A stretch of 49,252 bases of DNA, from contig JAUXVJ010000010.1 of the NCBI GenBank assembly GCA_030684515.1, positions 1-49,252 of the forward strand, written 5' to 3'. The position numbers and the translations under genes are program-made. Source of the stretch: Actinomycetota bacterium. GTDB lineage: Bacteria > Actinomycetota > Actinomycetes > S36-B12. The notes below the pieces were generated by a model. It ran no database searches, was not told the origin of the DNA, and saw nothing but the letters and a program-made list of their open reading frames with translations. Position 1 is the stretch's first letter. Each line of letters starts with the position of its first letter. This document shows positions 25,784-33,494 of the stretch, piece after piece.

Positions 25784-26419
25784 GTGGTCAAGACGGCAAC
25801 AGCAACAGTGCGAAAGTACCCAGGCGCGCGCCCGATCTCCATTCGTGAGGCACAGAAGCAACTCACGCGCGAGCGACTGATCCAAACGGCAATCGCTGTC
25901 ATGGTGGATCGCGGCTTCGAGGCCGCCACCATTGATGAGATCGCCAGCCGGGCAAATGTAGGTCGAACGACTGTGTACAAGTATTTTCATGGCAAGCCAG
26001 AGATCGCTGCTGCTATTGCAGAAACGCAGCAGGCGCAGATGATGATGGCGATCGTTGCACTGAAGAAGGTGGAGCCAGGTAGTCACGAAGATCTCTGCAT
26101 ATGGTTGGAACAATTCGAATCGACGTTCGCTGGCCAGGCGCAATGGATGTTCCTCATGCCTCTGACTCCTGACAAAGTGATGCACTCACTTCTGGAGCAA
26201 GACCTGGCTGCTGAAGAGATCCTGGATGAATGGTCAAGTAAGGGCTGGATGCCTGCGGTTGCAGCTCCAGCGCAATCCCTTCGATTGCTGTTCAATCTTG
26301 TCGGTCGCTGGCTGACCTATCACGCAGTGTTTGCAATACCGGAGCCAGAGCACAGTCGTGAAGCGCTCCTGGAGCTCCTGAACTGTGAAATCACCCGCAT
26401 TGTTCACAGGGCTCGCTAA
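25784..26419 (+). CDS. TetR family transcriptional regulator (TetR-2)
   Basis: This 211-aa protein has a helix-turn-helix near residues 45-70 (TIDEIASRANVGRTTVYKYF), a classical TetR_N motif with the TTVYKYF recognition helix. The C-terminal domain has no recognised ligand signature. The GTG start at 25784 is supported by a well-placed promoter rather than a ribosome-binding site. It is divergent from CoA-transferase copy 3 and ends at a bidirectional terminator shared with the substrate-binding protein gene. It is a candidate regulator of the TAC-N3-GTA regulon or of copy 3 alone. Confidence 0.85.
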   Translation: MVKTATATVRKYPGARPISIREAQKQLTRERLIQTAIAVMVDRGFEAATIDEIASRANVGRTTVYKYFHGKPEIAAAIAETQQAQMMMAIVALKKVEPGSHEDLCIWLEQFESTFAGQAQWMFLMPLTPDKVMHSLLEQDLAAEEILDEWSSKGWMPAVAAPAQSLRLLFNLVGRWLTYHAVFAIPEPEHSREALLELLNCEITRIVHRAR

Positions 26420-26433
26420 CGAATCTTGCAAGA

Positions 26434-26470
26434 AAGAAGGAGGCTGGCGCAGTGCGCCAGCCTCCTTCTT
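26434..26470. terminator. Bidirectional terminator between TetR-2 and the substrate-binding protein gene
   Basis: AAGAAGGAGGCTGGCGC (26434-26450) pairs perfectly with 26454-26470 around a 3-nt loop. It has TTTT after the stem on the + strand and an A-rich start giving T residues on the minus strand, so it serves both convergent genes. Confidence 0.85.
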
Positions 26471-26483
26471 TTCAATGCTGTGA

Positions 26484-27758
26484 CTAGCCGACCACTCTGC
26501 CGGTTGCCGTTTCAACCAACTTGCCGCAGGTGGCCTTGGCGTCAGGAACAAACTTTCCGTCCTTGACGAGCAAGTACCAGCCACAGCGTGCTGGGTCACC
26601 GTTTGGGGTGACGCCAGGTGCGTAGCTGATCGGCTCAGGAAGCAAGCCGGCGCCGGTGATCTTGGTCTGCTTCCGCAGATTGTCGATGAACCCGGCACGT
26701 GTTGGGCACTTGCCAGCAAGGGTCAAGCCCTTGATGAAGGTGTCCGCCGACACAAATCCGATTGGACCACTGACGGAGTCAGGGTTCAAGCCCGCGGCGC
26801 GCATGCCGTTGGCGAAGGTGCGCACACCGGGACGACCTGGGACGCTCGTGGGCACGGTGCCGAAGGTTGTGCCAATGGCGCCTTCAAGTGCGGCAGGGGC
26901 CTGGGCGATGACCCTGGGATCTGAGAAGCCCGCAAGCATTATGGCCTTCATTGGAACGCCCTGCTGCTTCAAGGCATTCGCTACGGCGATGCCGCCATCA
27001 GAGGTAAGGATTGAGTATTCGGCATCAGCACCTGAGTTCTTGATCCGCAATGCGACTGAGGTGGCATCGAAGGTCCCGATTGGCGCGTCTGCAATGCGAA
27101 GGGCCAGAGTCATGCCTTCCAGCGGAATGCCGGTAACCGCGGCAGCTCCACCAGCCTGCGCACCGGGAGAGTTGTGGTTCACGACGGCAACCTTTGTCGC
27201 GCCTGCAGCTTTCAATCGAGCAAAAGCACCAGTGTTTCCGTAGAGCGGTGCGAAGGCACCCGTTGCACCAAAGACGTTGCGGTCGGTTCCATGAGCTGGC
27301 AGGTTGGCGAGTCCGACGACCGGCACGTTCTGAGCCTTGAAGATCGCCATCATCGTGTCGACAGTGCTTGCCTCGATGATACCGAACACGTTGTCCTGCT
27401 GGATTGCCTTGTTGGCAACGCTCGATTGGGTACCGCCATCAGCCTTGTCGTCATAGACAGTGATGTTGATCTTGCGACCATTGACGCCGCCCTTGGCATT
27501 CTGTTGGGCGATGCGCAACTTCGCGCCTTCAACGAACCCGGTGAAGCTCGAAACAGCCGGACCGGTCGTAGGAGTGATGATGCCGACATTGATGGAAGCG
27601 TTATCTACGCCAGGCGTAGTTGGGCAAGCGACCGGCTTGGTTGCTGGCGCTGGTGTCGGAGCAGCCGTGACTGTGGTGGCAGAAACTCCGACGGCCAAAG
27701 CGGCGGCAAGCCCGCCAGCAAGGAAGATCTTTCTTCCCCTGCGAGATGAGTGTGTCAT
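26484..27758 (-). CDS. Periplasmic-binding-protein (branched-chain amino-acid type) ABC substrate-binding protein
   Basis: This 424-aa protein has a Sec signal peptide: SRRGRK, a hydrophobic stretch at about residues 11-30, and an Ala-rich cleavage region near TVTAAP. No lipobox Cys is seen. The mature part follows the Peripla_BP_6/LivJ pattern: VGIITPTTGPAVSSFTGF, GGVNGRKINITVYDD near residue 90, and TFGTVPTSVPGRP in the second lobe. Such proteins in catabolic clusters often bind aromatic or alicyclic acids rather than amino acids. No permease or ATPase gene lies in the window, so it is an orphan component. An operator 102 nt upstream ties it to the regulon. Confidence 0.87.
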   Translation of the reverse strand: MTHSSRRGRKIFLAGGLAAALAVGVSATTVTAAPTPAPATKPVACPTTPGVDNASINVGIITPTTGPAVSSFTGFVEGAKLRIAQQNAKGGVNGRKINITVYDDKADGGTQSSVANKAIQQDNVFGIIEASTVDTMMAIFKAQNVPVVGLANLPAHGTDRNVFGATGAFAPLYGNTGAFARLKAAGATKVAVVNHNSPGAQAGGAAAVTGIPLEGMTLALRIADAPIGTFDATSVALRIKNSGADAEYSILTSDGGIAVANALKQQGVPMKAIMLAGFSDPRVIAQAPAALEGAIGTTFGTVPTSVPGRPGVRTFANGMRAAGLNPDSVSGPIGFVSADTFIKGLTLAGKCPTRAGFIDNLRKQTKITGAGLLPEPISYAPGVTPNGDPARCGWYLLVKDGKFVPDAKATCGKLVETATGRVVG

Positions 27759-27852
27759 GCATTCTCCTCGAACTCCTTGGCCAGCGTGACGGCCATTGAT
27801 GGACTATTTGTGGTGTGGATCACCAAAGCGTGACAAGGAAACCTCATTACCG

Positions 27853-27867
27853 CCATACGGGGTATAG
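27853..27867 (-). promoter_or_regulatory. Operator site before the substrate-binding protein gene
   Basis: The site ccatacggggtatag is identical to that before CoA-transferase copy 2, the identity extending over 18 nt (27852-27869). Core TAC-ggg-GTA; centred 102 nt before the ATG at 27758. Confidence 0.7.
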
Positions 27868-27935
27868 GCATCAGTGAGGTGTTATCAATTCGTGATCTAG
27901 AGGGCCACCAAACCAGCAGATATTGCAATCTCAGT

Positions 27936-27964
27936 GAACAGATAGCCGCGATCTGTTCGGCTAT
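27936..27964. promoter_or_regulatory. Two overlapping inverted repeats before the SDR-LLM-CMD operon
   Basis: GAACAGAT (27936-27943) and ATCTGTTC (27951-27958) form perfect 8-bp arms around 7 nt. ATAGCCG (27942-27948) and CGGCTAT (27958-27964) form perfect 7-bp arms around 9 nt. They lie 82-110 nt before the SDR start at 28046 and differ from the TAC-N3-GTA operator, so a second regulator is likely to act here. Confidence 0.5.
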
Positions 27965-28045
27965 GCGACAGAGTTCCCGCAAGATTCCTGCGTAATCGCC
28001 AGTTTTCATCTAGTGCGCCGAGGGTCCCGCCCGAATACTGCAGGC

Positions 28046-28789
28046 ATGGAGAATACGAACCGTTTGGCGGGCAAAGTCGTCATCGTTACCGGTGCTGCTC
28101 GCGGCCTGGGACGCGACTACGCGCGGTATTTCGCGATGGATGGCGCACATGTTGTGGTGGCCGATGTCAAGGACACGGCTGGCGCAGCGAATGAGGCCGG
28201 TGCCATCGGCCCCAAGGCCATCGGCGTCGAATGCGACGTGACTTCACAGGCTTCGGTCAATAACCTCGTGAACATCACGGTGCAGGAGTTCGGCCGAGTC
28301 GACATCCTGATCAATAACGCCGGCCTTTGGCGTGGCCTCGCTGAGTCGGGCCTTCTGGAGTGCCCTGACGATGTCTGGGATATTGCCTGGGCCGTCAATG
28401 TCACCGGAACCTTGCGCGCTACCCGCGCTGCGGTGCCAGCGATGAAGCTGAACTCATGGGGCCGAATCATCAACGTGTCTTCGATGGCTGCCAAGAGTGG
28501 CGGCAACTCCTACGGACTCACTAAGGCAACTGTCGAACACATGACTCGCGGTATGGCACGCGAAGTCGGAGACTTCGGAATCACGGTCAACTGCATTGCT
28601 CCCGGGATCAGCGCCTTTGAGGCTGCCGGCAGCCAACTCGCAAATGCTGACCAAATCACCAGCAGCAACCCGATCAAGAGATTCGGCACCAGTCGCGAGC
28701 AGTATGAAGCGATGGCCTACTTCTGCTCAGACGGCGCGGATTACACGACCGGGCAAACGCTTTACGTCGATGGAGGCGCAACAAGTTGA
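28046..28789 (+). CDS. SDR family oxidoreductase
   Basis: This is a 247-aa classical SDR with TGAARGLGRD near residue 15, NNAGLW near 86, Ser in SSMAAKSG and YGLTK near 152, and a C-terminal GQTLYVDGG. The ATG at 28046 is chosen because the conserved Rossmann strand follows directly; a GTG at 28013 is possible. The ribosome-binding site is poor. The stop overlaps the TTG start of the next gene by 4 nt, so SDR, LLM oxidoreductase and CMD protein form a tightly coupled operon. Confidence 0.85.
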   Translation: MENTNRLAGKVVIVTGAARGLGRDYARYFAMDGAHVVVADVKDTAGAANEAGAIGPKAIGVECDVTSQASVNNLVNITVQEFGRVDILINNAGLWRGLAESGLLECPDDVWDIAWAVNVTGTLRATRAAVPAMKLNSWGRIINVSSMAAKSGGNSYGLTKATVEHMTRGMAREVGDFGITVNCIAPGISAFEAAGSQLANADQITSSNPIKRFGTSREQYEAMAYFCSDGADYTTGQTLYVDGGATS

Positions 28790-29727
28790 GCCCTCAGTTC
28801 AAGTTCTCCATTCAGATGCCCTTCACGCCTGACGCCGATAGTTGGGTGGAGAAGGTGCAGCGGGCCGAAGCCATGGGCTTCTATTCCGTCTCAGTTCCTG
28901 ACCACCTTGGCCCCAGCCTTCCGCAGCTATCTCCGATGATTTCGCTCGCGGCTGCTGCGATGGTGACGACGAAAGTTCGCCTAGCTATCACGGTGCTCAA
29001 CAACGACTTTCGCAATCCCACGCTGCTGGCTAAGGAGATCGCAACCTTGGACATCCTGTCCAAGGGTCGAGTCGACATGGGCATTGGTGCCGGCTGGCTG
29101 GAGGAAGATCTCACCAAGACCGGCATCGGCACTTGGGATCCGCCTGGCACGCGCGTAAGTCGACTCTTTGAAAGCATCACAGCACTTCGCTTGCTCTTCT
29201 CGGGGGAGCCAGTGACCTTCGATGGCGAGTACTACTCGATCCACGACTTCACGTCGGTACCTACGCCGATGCAAAACCCACTCCCGATCATGGTGGGTGG
29301 CGGAGGAAAGCGAATGTTGAAATACGCCGCAGAGAATGCACAGATCATCAGCATCCTGACCCAGATGTCTGGAACTGCTGACACTCGAAAGAACGCATTT
29401 GAAGAACAACTGAGTTGGATCCGCGAGGGTGGCGGCTATGAGCGCGAGGACCTGATTATTGGCGTGCGCGTGCTGTTCGGCGCAGTCGGTCGACCAGGCG
29501 AAGATCGAGCAGCTGCTTCAGAACGAGCAATCGGACCAACCGGTGCGCGCGTGGCTGGAGGCCTTACAACCGACGAATTGCTTGACTCTCCTTTCGGGCT
29601 TATCGGCAGCACGGCTGAGTTGGCTGAGCACGTGCGTGGAGTCAACCAGCGTTACGGCATCACCTACTTCACCGTGAGTGAGCCGCTGGCCTGGGAACTG
29701 GGCCCACTCATCGCGGAACTGGCATGA
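28786..29727 (+). CDS. LLM-class (probably F420-dependent) oxidoreductase
   Basis: This 313-aa luciferase-like TIM-barrel protein contains MGFYSVSVPDHL near residue 25, an LSKGRVDMGIGAGW strand near 88 and PTPMQNPLPIMVGGGGKRML near 160. The pattern resembles actinobacterial F420-dependent LLM members of the MSMEG_2516 type. The TTG start lies in a TTGA overlap with the SDR stop, and the stop overlaps the ATG of the CMD gene. The family reduces or oxidises alcohols, ketones or C=C bonds, or acts as monooxygenase; which applies here is not visible. The cofactor assignment is by similarity only. Confidence 0.82.
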   Translation: MSPQFKFSIQMPFTPDADSWVEKVQRAEAMGFYSVSVPDHLGPSLPQLSPMISLAAAAMVTTKVRLAITVLNNDFRNPTLLAKEIATLDILSKGRVDMGIGAGWLEEDLTKTGIGTWDPPGTRVSRLFESITALRLLFSGEPVTFDGEYYSIHDFTSVPTPMQNPLPIMVGGGGKRMLKYAAENAQIISILTQMSGTADTRKNAFEEQLSWIREGGGYEREDLIIGVRVLFGAVGRPGEDRAAASERAIGPTGARVAGGLTTDELLDSPFGLIGSTAELAEHVRGVNQRYGITYFTVSEPLAWELGPLIAELA

Positions 29728-30230
29728 CTCCATCCACCAAGTCGAAAGGCCTCACTGTGCAGCGTCTCCCAGAAGCCGAAGTTCCTGCCGAGATGAAGAA
29801 TCCGAACCGCATTGTGTTGGCGGGGTACAACAACCCGGAAATGTTCAAGGGCTTTGCGAGCCTGTCCGGACGCGTGCACTCTGCATCGCGGCTGTCAGAC
29901 CGCGTGCGTGAGATCTTGGTGCTGCGGACGTTGTATCGCGTTGGCTCGAGTTACCAGTGCACACTTCACGAGCCCGTTGCCTTGAAGGCTGGCGTAACGA
30001 CGGACGAACTTGAAGCGCTGAAGGTGGCTGATTTCGAGGTCTTCAGCGCAGCAGAGATTGCCGCGTTGAACTTCTGTGAAGCTGCAGACGGCGTAGATAC
30101 CACCGATGAGCTGTGGGCCAAGACAGTTGCACATTGGTCGCCGCAGGAGATCTCAGACATGGTGATGCTCGCTGGCTTCTATGCGATGGCTGGTCGCTAC
30201 TTACTCGCCATGGGCATCGTCGCGGAGTAA
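29724..30230 (+). CDS. Carboxymuconolactone decarboxylase/AhpD-like family protein
   Basis: This 168-aa all-helical protein has the CMD-family order: a segment LSGRVHSASRLSDRVREILVLRT, then YQCTLHEPVALKAGVT near residues 76-92, and LAGFYAMAGRYLLAMGI at the end. Only one Cys is present in the active-site helix (Y-Q-C-T-L-H), so the CxxC peroxidase site of AhpD is absent. A role as decarboxylase or isomerase of a ring product is more likely than redox activity. ATGA overlap with the LLM gene. Confidence 0.82.
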   Translation: MTPSTKSKGLTVQRLPEAEVPAEMKNPNRIVLAGYNNPEMFKGFASLSGRVHSASRLSDRVREILVLRTLYRVGSSYQCTLHEPVALKAGVTTDELEALKVADFEVFSAAEIAALNFCEAADGVDTTDELWAKTVAHWSPQEISDMVMLAGFYAMAGRYLLAMGIVAE

Positions 30231-30300
30231 GCGTCGCGCGACTTCACAATGCAATCCATTGGATTCCCATTTTGCACAAGACGAGATTCTGGAATATGCC

Positions 30301-30315
30301 CTATACGCTGTAGAT
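30301..30315 (+). promoter_or_regulatory. Operator site before the thiolase-like gene at 30422
   Basis: The site ctatacgctgtagat has core TAC-gct-GTA and is centred 114 nt before the GTG start. TAGATC, beginning in the right half, with TTCTGG 18 nt upstream, gives a plausible promoter. Confidence 0.65.
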
Positions 30316-30421
30316 CCCGCGCTACGGTGACGAGCAATGCAAGCAATGAGCAGCCGAGCAGCACCAAGCCAGTTCTGAGACATCGTCTCTGACTCGGCTT
30401 GTTACCGAGAGGGGTTTGCGC

Positions 30422-31645
30422 GTGACGATGAAGGACAAGGCCGCGATAGTTGGAATTGGGCAGACAGAGCGATATCGGCGTGGTGCGTCACTACCCAAAT
30501 CGATGATGGACATGGCAATTGAGGCGACTTTGAAGGCGCTGGATGATGCCGGACTCACCGTGAACGATCTGGATGGCTTCGCGTTCTACGGTGGCGCGCC
30601 TGCAGATCCGGGTTCGATGGCGTACTTGTTGGGCGTTCCTCACGTGAAGTTCGCTGCCACACTTACCGCCGGAGGCAGTGGCGCGGCTGGCTCAGTTGGC
30701 ATGGCTGCAGCTGTGATCAACGCCGGACTGGCAAATGTGTGTGTGAGTCTGTTTGTGCTTCAGCAAGTCCCCACGGGACGTTTCGGTGGTTCTTCCGAAG
30801 GCCCTCGCAAGCTCCCGACAGCTGGTGGCGGAGGTGCCTATGGCGGTGGCACGAATGTCTCACCAGAAGCGGCTTTCGTTTCTCCAGCTTCGATCATGTC
30901 CCCTGGGCACAACTTCGCCATGCTCACTCAGCGCCACATGTATCAATACGGCACCAAGCGGGAACATTTCGCAGAGGTATGCATCTCCCAGCGTGAGAAC
31001 GCGATCAAGCGTCCACAGTCCGTGCGTCAAACTCCATTGACGCTTGAGGACTACTTCGCTGCGCGAATGATTTCGGATCCACTGTGTCTTTTCGACTACA
31101 CGATGGAAGATGACGGAGCAATCGCCGTCATCACGACTTCTGTGGATCGTGCCCGCGATCTGCCACATCCGCCAGTGCTGATCTCCGGCAGCGGCATTGG
31201 TGGCACAGGCAATAACGCCCACCTGCTCGGCAACTTCCAGATGCCTGATCTCAGTTTCGCATCTGCTGGTGCACGCGATGTCGCAAAGCAGATGTACGCG
31301 ATGGCCGAAGTTGGTCCACAGGATGTTGACGTTGCTTTGCTCTACGACCACTTCTCACCGATGGTGCTGATGCAGCTTGAGGACTTCCAGTTCTGCCCCG
31401 TGGGTGAGAGCGGTCCCTTCGTCGCTGAGGGCAACATCCGTTATGGCACGGGTTCGATCCCGGTGAACACTCATGGTGGCAATCTTTCTGATTTCTACTG
31501 TCCGGGCATGACGCACATCGTTGAGGGTGTCGAGCAAATTCGTGGCACGGCCATCAATCAGGTCAAGGACGCAGAGATTGCACTCGTCACTGGTGGTCCG
31601 TCCTCGATTCCCATGACCGGCACAATCTTGAAGAAGGATCGCTGA
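30422..31645 (+). CDS. Thiolase-like protein of the Ltp2 retro-aldolase type
   Basis: This 407-aa relative of the proteins at 18130 and 35417 starts at the GTG at 30422, 7 nt after GAGAGGGG; TTG 30416 and ATG 30428 are alternatives. No Cys is present at the nucleophile position (LTAGGSGAAGS near residue 86). Tyr308 lies in LLYDHF, and Tyr359 stands seven residues after the first Gly of NTHGGN in place of the thiolase His. The pattern fits a DUF35-dependent aldolase. The DUF35 gene overlaps its stop by 1 nt. A Gly-rich insertion near residues 135-145 is not present in the 18130 protein. Confidence 0.87.
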   Translation: MTMKDKAAIVGIGQTERYRRGASLPKSMMDMAIEATLKALDDAGLTVNDLDGFAFYGGAPADPGSMAYLLGVPHVKFAATLTAGGSGAAGSVGMAAAVINAGLANVCVSLFVLQQVPTGRFGGSSEGPRKLPTAGGGGAYGGGTNVSPEAAFVSPASIMSPGHNFAMLTQRHMYQYGTKREHFAEVCISQRENAIKRPQSVRQTPLTLEDYFAARMISDPLCLFDYTMEDDGAIAVITTSVDRARDLPHPPVLISGSGIGGTGNNAHLLGNFQMPDLSFASAGARDVAKQMYAMAEVGPQDVDVALLYDHFSPMVLMQLEDFQFCPVGESGPFVAEGNIRYGTGSIPVNTHGGNLSDFYCPGMTHIVEGVEQIRGTAINQVKDAEIALVTGGPSSIPMTGTILKKDR

Positions 31646-32088
31646 TGTCCAATCCCACTATTCCGTTCAAGTACATGCCTTCCCCGCTGTTCACCGACCC
31701 GTACGCGGATGAGTGGACTGCGCCTTTCTGGGAAGCCACGATGCGCGAGCAGTTGACCGCGCCACGGTGCACAAACTGCGGAACCTTCCGACTGCCTCCG
31801 TCACGCTGGTGCGCAAATTGTCACCAGCAGGCCTTGGAGTATGTCGATCTTCCCGGCACCGGGACCCTGTACAGCTTCATCATCGTGCGCCATCCGCTGA
31901 CTCCTGATCAGAAGGATTACGTGCCTTACCTCCCGGCAGTCGTTGATGCGGATGGAGCTCCAGGTTGTCGCTTTGTATCGAACATCGTCAATGTCGAGCC
32001 TGAAGATGTGAAGGTCGGCATGCCCGTGAAGGTCGTGTGGAATCGCGTCAGCGACACGCTCACCCTTCCCTTCTGGACTGCCGCTTAG
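31645..32088 (+). CDS. DUF35 zinc-ribbon/OB-fold protein
   Basis: This 147-aa protein has C-T-N-C and C-A-N-C near residues 40-59, a complete zinc ribbon with LPPSRWC, followed by an OB fold (GTGTLYSFIIV, KVGMPVKVVW). It is most similar to the DUF35 protein at 19321, matching the similarity of their thiolase-like partners, so the two pairs probably arose by duplication of a pair. The start overlaps the thiolase-like stop by one nucleotide. Confidence 0.88.
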   Translation: MSNPTIPFKYMPSPLFTDPYADEWTAPFWEATMREQLTAPRCTNCGTFRLPPSRWCANCHQQALEYVDLPGTGTLYSFIIVRHPLTPDQKDYVPYLPAVVDADGAPGCRFVSNIVNVEPEDVKVGMPVKVVWNRVSDTLTLPFWTAA

Positions 32089-32114
32089 CAAGACGAACTT
32101 CAGGACACGATCTT

Positions 32115-32129
32115 CTATACGTAGTACAG
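32115..32129 (+). promoter_or_regulatory. Operator site before the amidohydrolase at 32232
   Basis: The site ctatacgtagtacag has core TAC-gta-GTA and is centred 110 nt before the ATG. TACAGC in its right half is the likely -10; no strong -35 is seen. Confidence 0.6.
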
Positions 32130-32231
32130 CCAGCCGCGTAGCATGCAACCGTTGTAGAAGTGTTGACGGTCCGTAGACCAAAGACGTTGCTAGTAAAGGG
32201 TGAACTGCCGAACACTTGCGAAGGAGTAGCG

Positions 32232-33356
32232 ATGAAGATTTGGGCCAACTCGGGCGATTCCCACTACATGGAGCCTGACGATCTGTACAGCAATGGACTT
32301 CCGCCAGCGCTCGCCGAGCGAATGCCGCGGTCAGTGAAGGCCGAGGATGGCTCGTCGGAGACGATCTACGTCGATGGCAAGAGTTTCACCCGCGACATGC
32401 CGAAGATCTCGACTGTCGTGGGCAAGAGCGGTGTCACCCTCAGCCAAGCCCTGGAGGCGCCGGGCTCCAAGGATATGAACGTTCGCGAGAAGGATCTGGA
32501 TCAAGAAGGTATCTGGGCCGAGCTCATCTATCCGTCTGTTGGCTTGTGGAACTCAATGATCAAGGACCCCTTGCTGGCGCGGGAAGCCGTGAAGGTTGCC
32601 AACGACTGGGCGGCCGAGGTGCAGCGGAAAAATATCCGCCATGTGATGCCTGCCCAGATCTCCCCGCTGGATGTAGGTGACGCCGTAGCCGAGGTTGAGC
32701 GAGTCGCGGGCATGGGCATCAAAGCAATCAATCTGCCGTGTTCCACCCCAAGCGACACCCCTGACTTCAACCGGCCTTACTGGGACCCACTTTGGGATGC
32801 AATGGTCGATACCGGCATGGTGATTGCCGTGCACACCGGTGCCGGTGGCGATGATTTCAATCCCAATAAGCATCGCGGCCCCGGAGCAGGCACCATGAAC
32901 TACCTCGCCGCCTCATACAGCGGTATGGACTTAGCTGCCTCGATGGCTGCCTCAGGCGTGCTCGACAAGCGCCCCAGCCTCAAACTCATCATCTCTGAAG
33001 CAGGCGCAACTTGGGTGCCCTTTGTGGGAGATCGCCTCAATGAGGCATGGCGTCAGCACAGCGACTTCATACGGGACAACCTCACACGGACACCCAAAGA
33101 AGTGTTGTACGACCAGGTATACGCCAGCTTCCAGCACGATGAAACTGCCGTGAAGGCGCTGACAGCAATGGGCTACAACAATGTGATGTGGGGAAGTGAC
33201 TACCCGCACATCGAGGGAACCTTCGGACACACGCAGAAGACCCTGCACGAACTCTTCGATGATGAGCCTGAGTCAGTGCGTCACCGAATAACTCAAGGAG
33301 CGTTCCTGGACTGCTTCCCGCACGTGGGCAGCAGTCCTTTGGAAGGCCTCGAGTAG
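32232..33356 (+). CDS. Amidohydrolase-2 family (ACMSD-like) metal-dependent hydrolase
   Basis: This 374-aa WANSGDSH-subfamily protein has the D-S-H at residues 9-11 and YMEPDDLY after it. The later motifs differ from its relatives: VHTGAGGDD replaces FHIGTEP near residue 198, while SEAGATWVPF near 257 and WGSDYPHIEG near 320 are kept. The altered loop near the second metal ligand suggests another substrate. AAGGAG lies 7 nt before the ATG, and an upstream frame is rejected because it crosses the promoter. The next gene has its own operator. Confidence 0.85.
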   Translation: MKIWANSGDSHYMEPDDLYSNGLPPALAERMPRSVKAEDGSSETIYVDGKSFTRDMPKISTVVGKSGVTLSQALEAPGSKDMNVREKDLDQEGIWAELIYPSVGLWNSMIKDPLLAREAVKVANDWAAEVQRKNIRHVMPAQISPLDVGDAVAEVERVAGMGIKAINLPCSTPSDTPDFNRPYWDPLWDAMVDTGMVIAVHTGAGGDDFNPNKHRGPGAGTMNYLAASYSGMDLAASMAASGVLDKRPSLKLIISEAGATWVPFVGDRLNEAWRQHSDFIRDNLTRTPKEVLYDQVYASFQHDETAVKALTAMGYNNVMWGSDYPHIEGTFGHTQKTLHELFDDEPESVRHRITQGAFLDCFPHVGSSPLEGLE

Positions 33357-33377
33357 ACGCCGAGAATTGCCAAGCAA

Positions 33378-33406
33378 TTGCATTTCAACTATACAGTGCA
33401 TAGGAA
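33378..33406 (+). promoter_or_regulatory. Promoter with embedded operator for the amidohydrolase at 33495
   Basis: TTGCAT (33378-33383) and TAGGAA (33401-33406) are 17 nt apart. The operator ctatacagtgcatag at 33389-33403 contains the dyad CTATaCA-G-TGcATAG. Here the right half reads GCA rather than GTA, with the symmetry retained. Confidence 0.6.
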
Positions 33407-33494
33407 ATGGCCAGACGCCCAATTTGCGTGAAGGCAACGTTGCTGAATACCCAGTCTTTGGCCCCATCACTGCCACCCTGAAGGAGCATTCACT

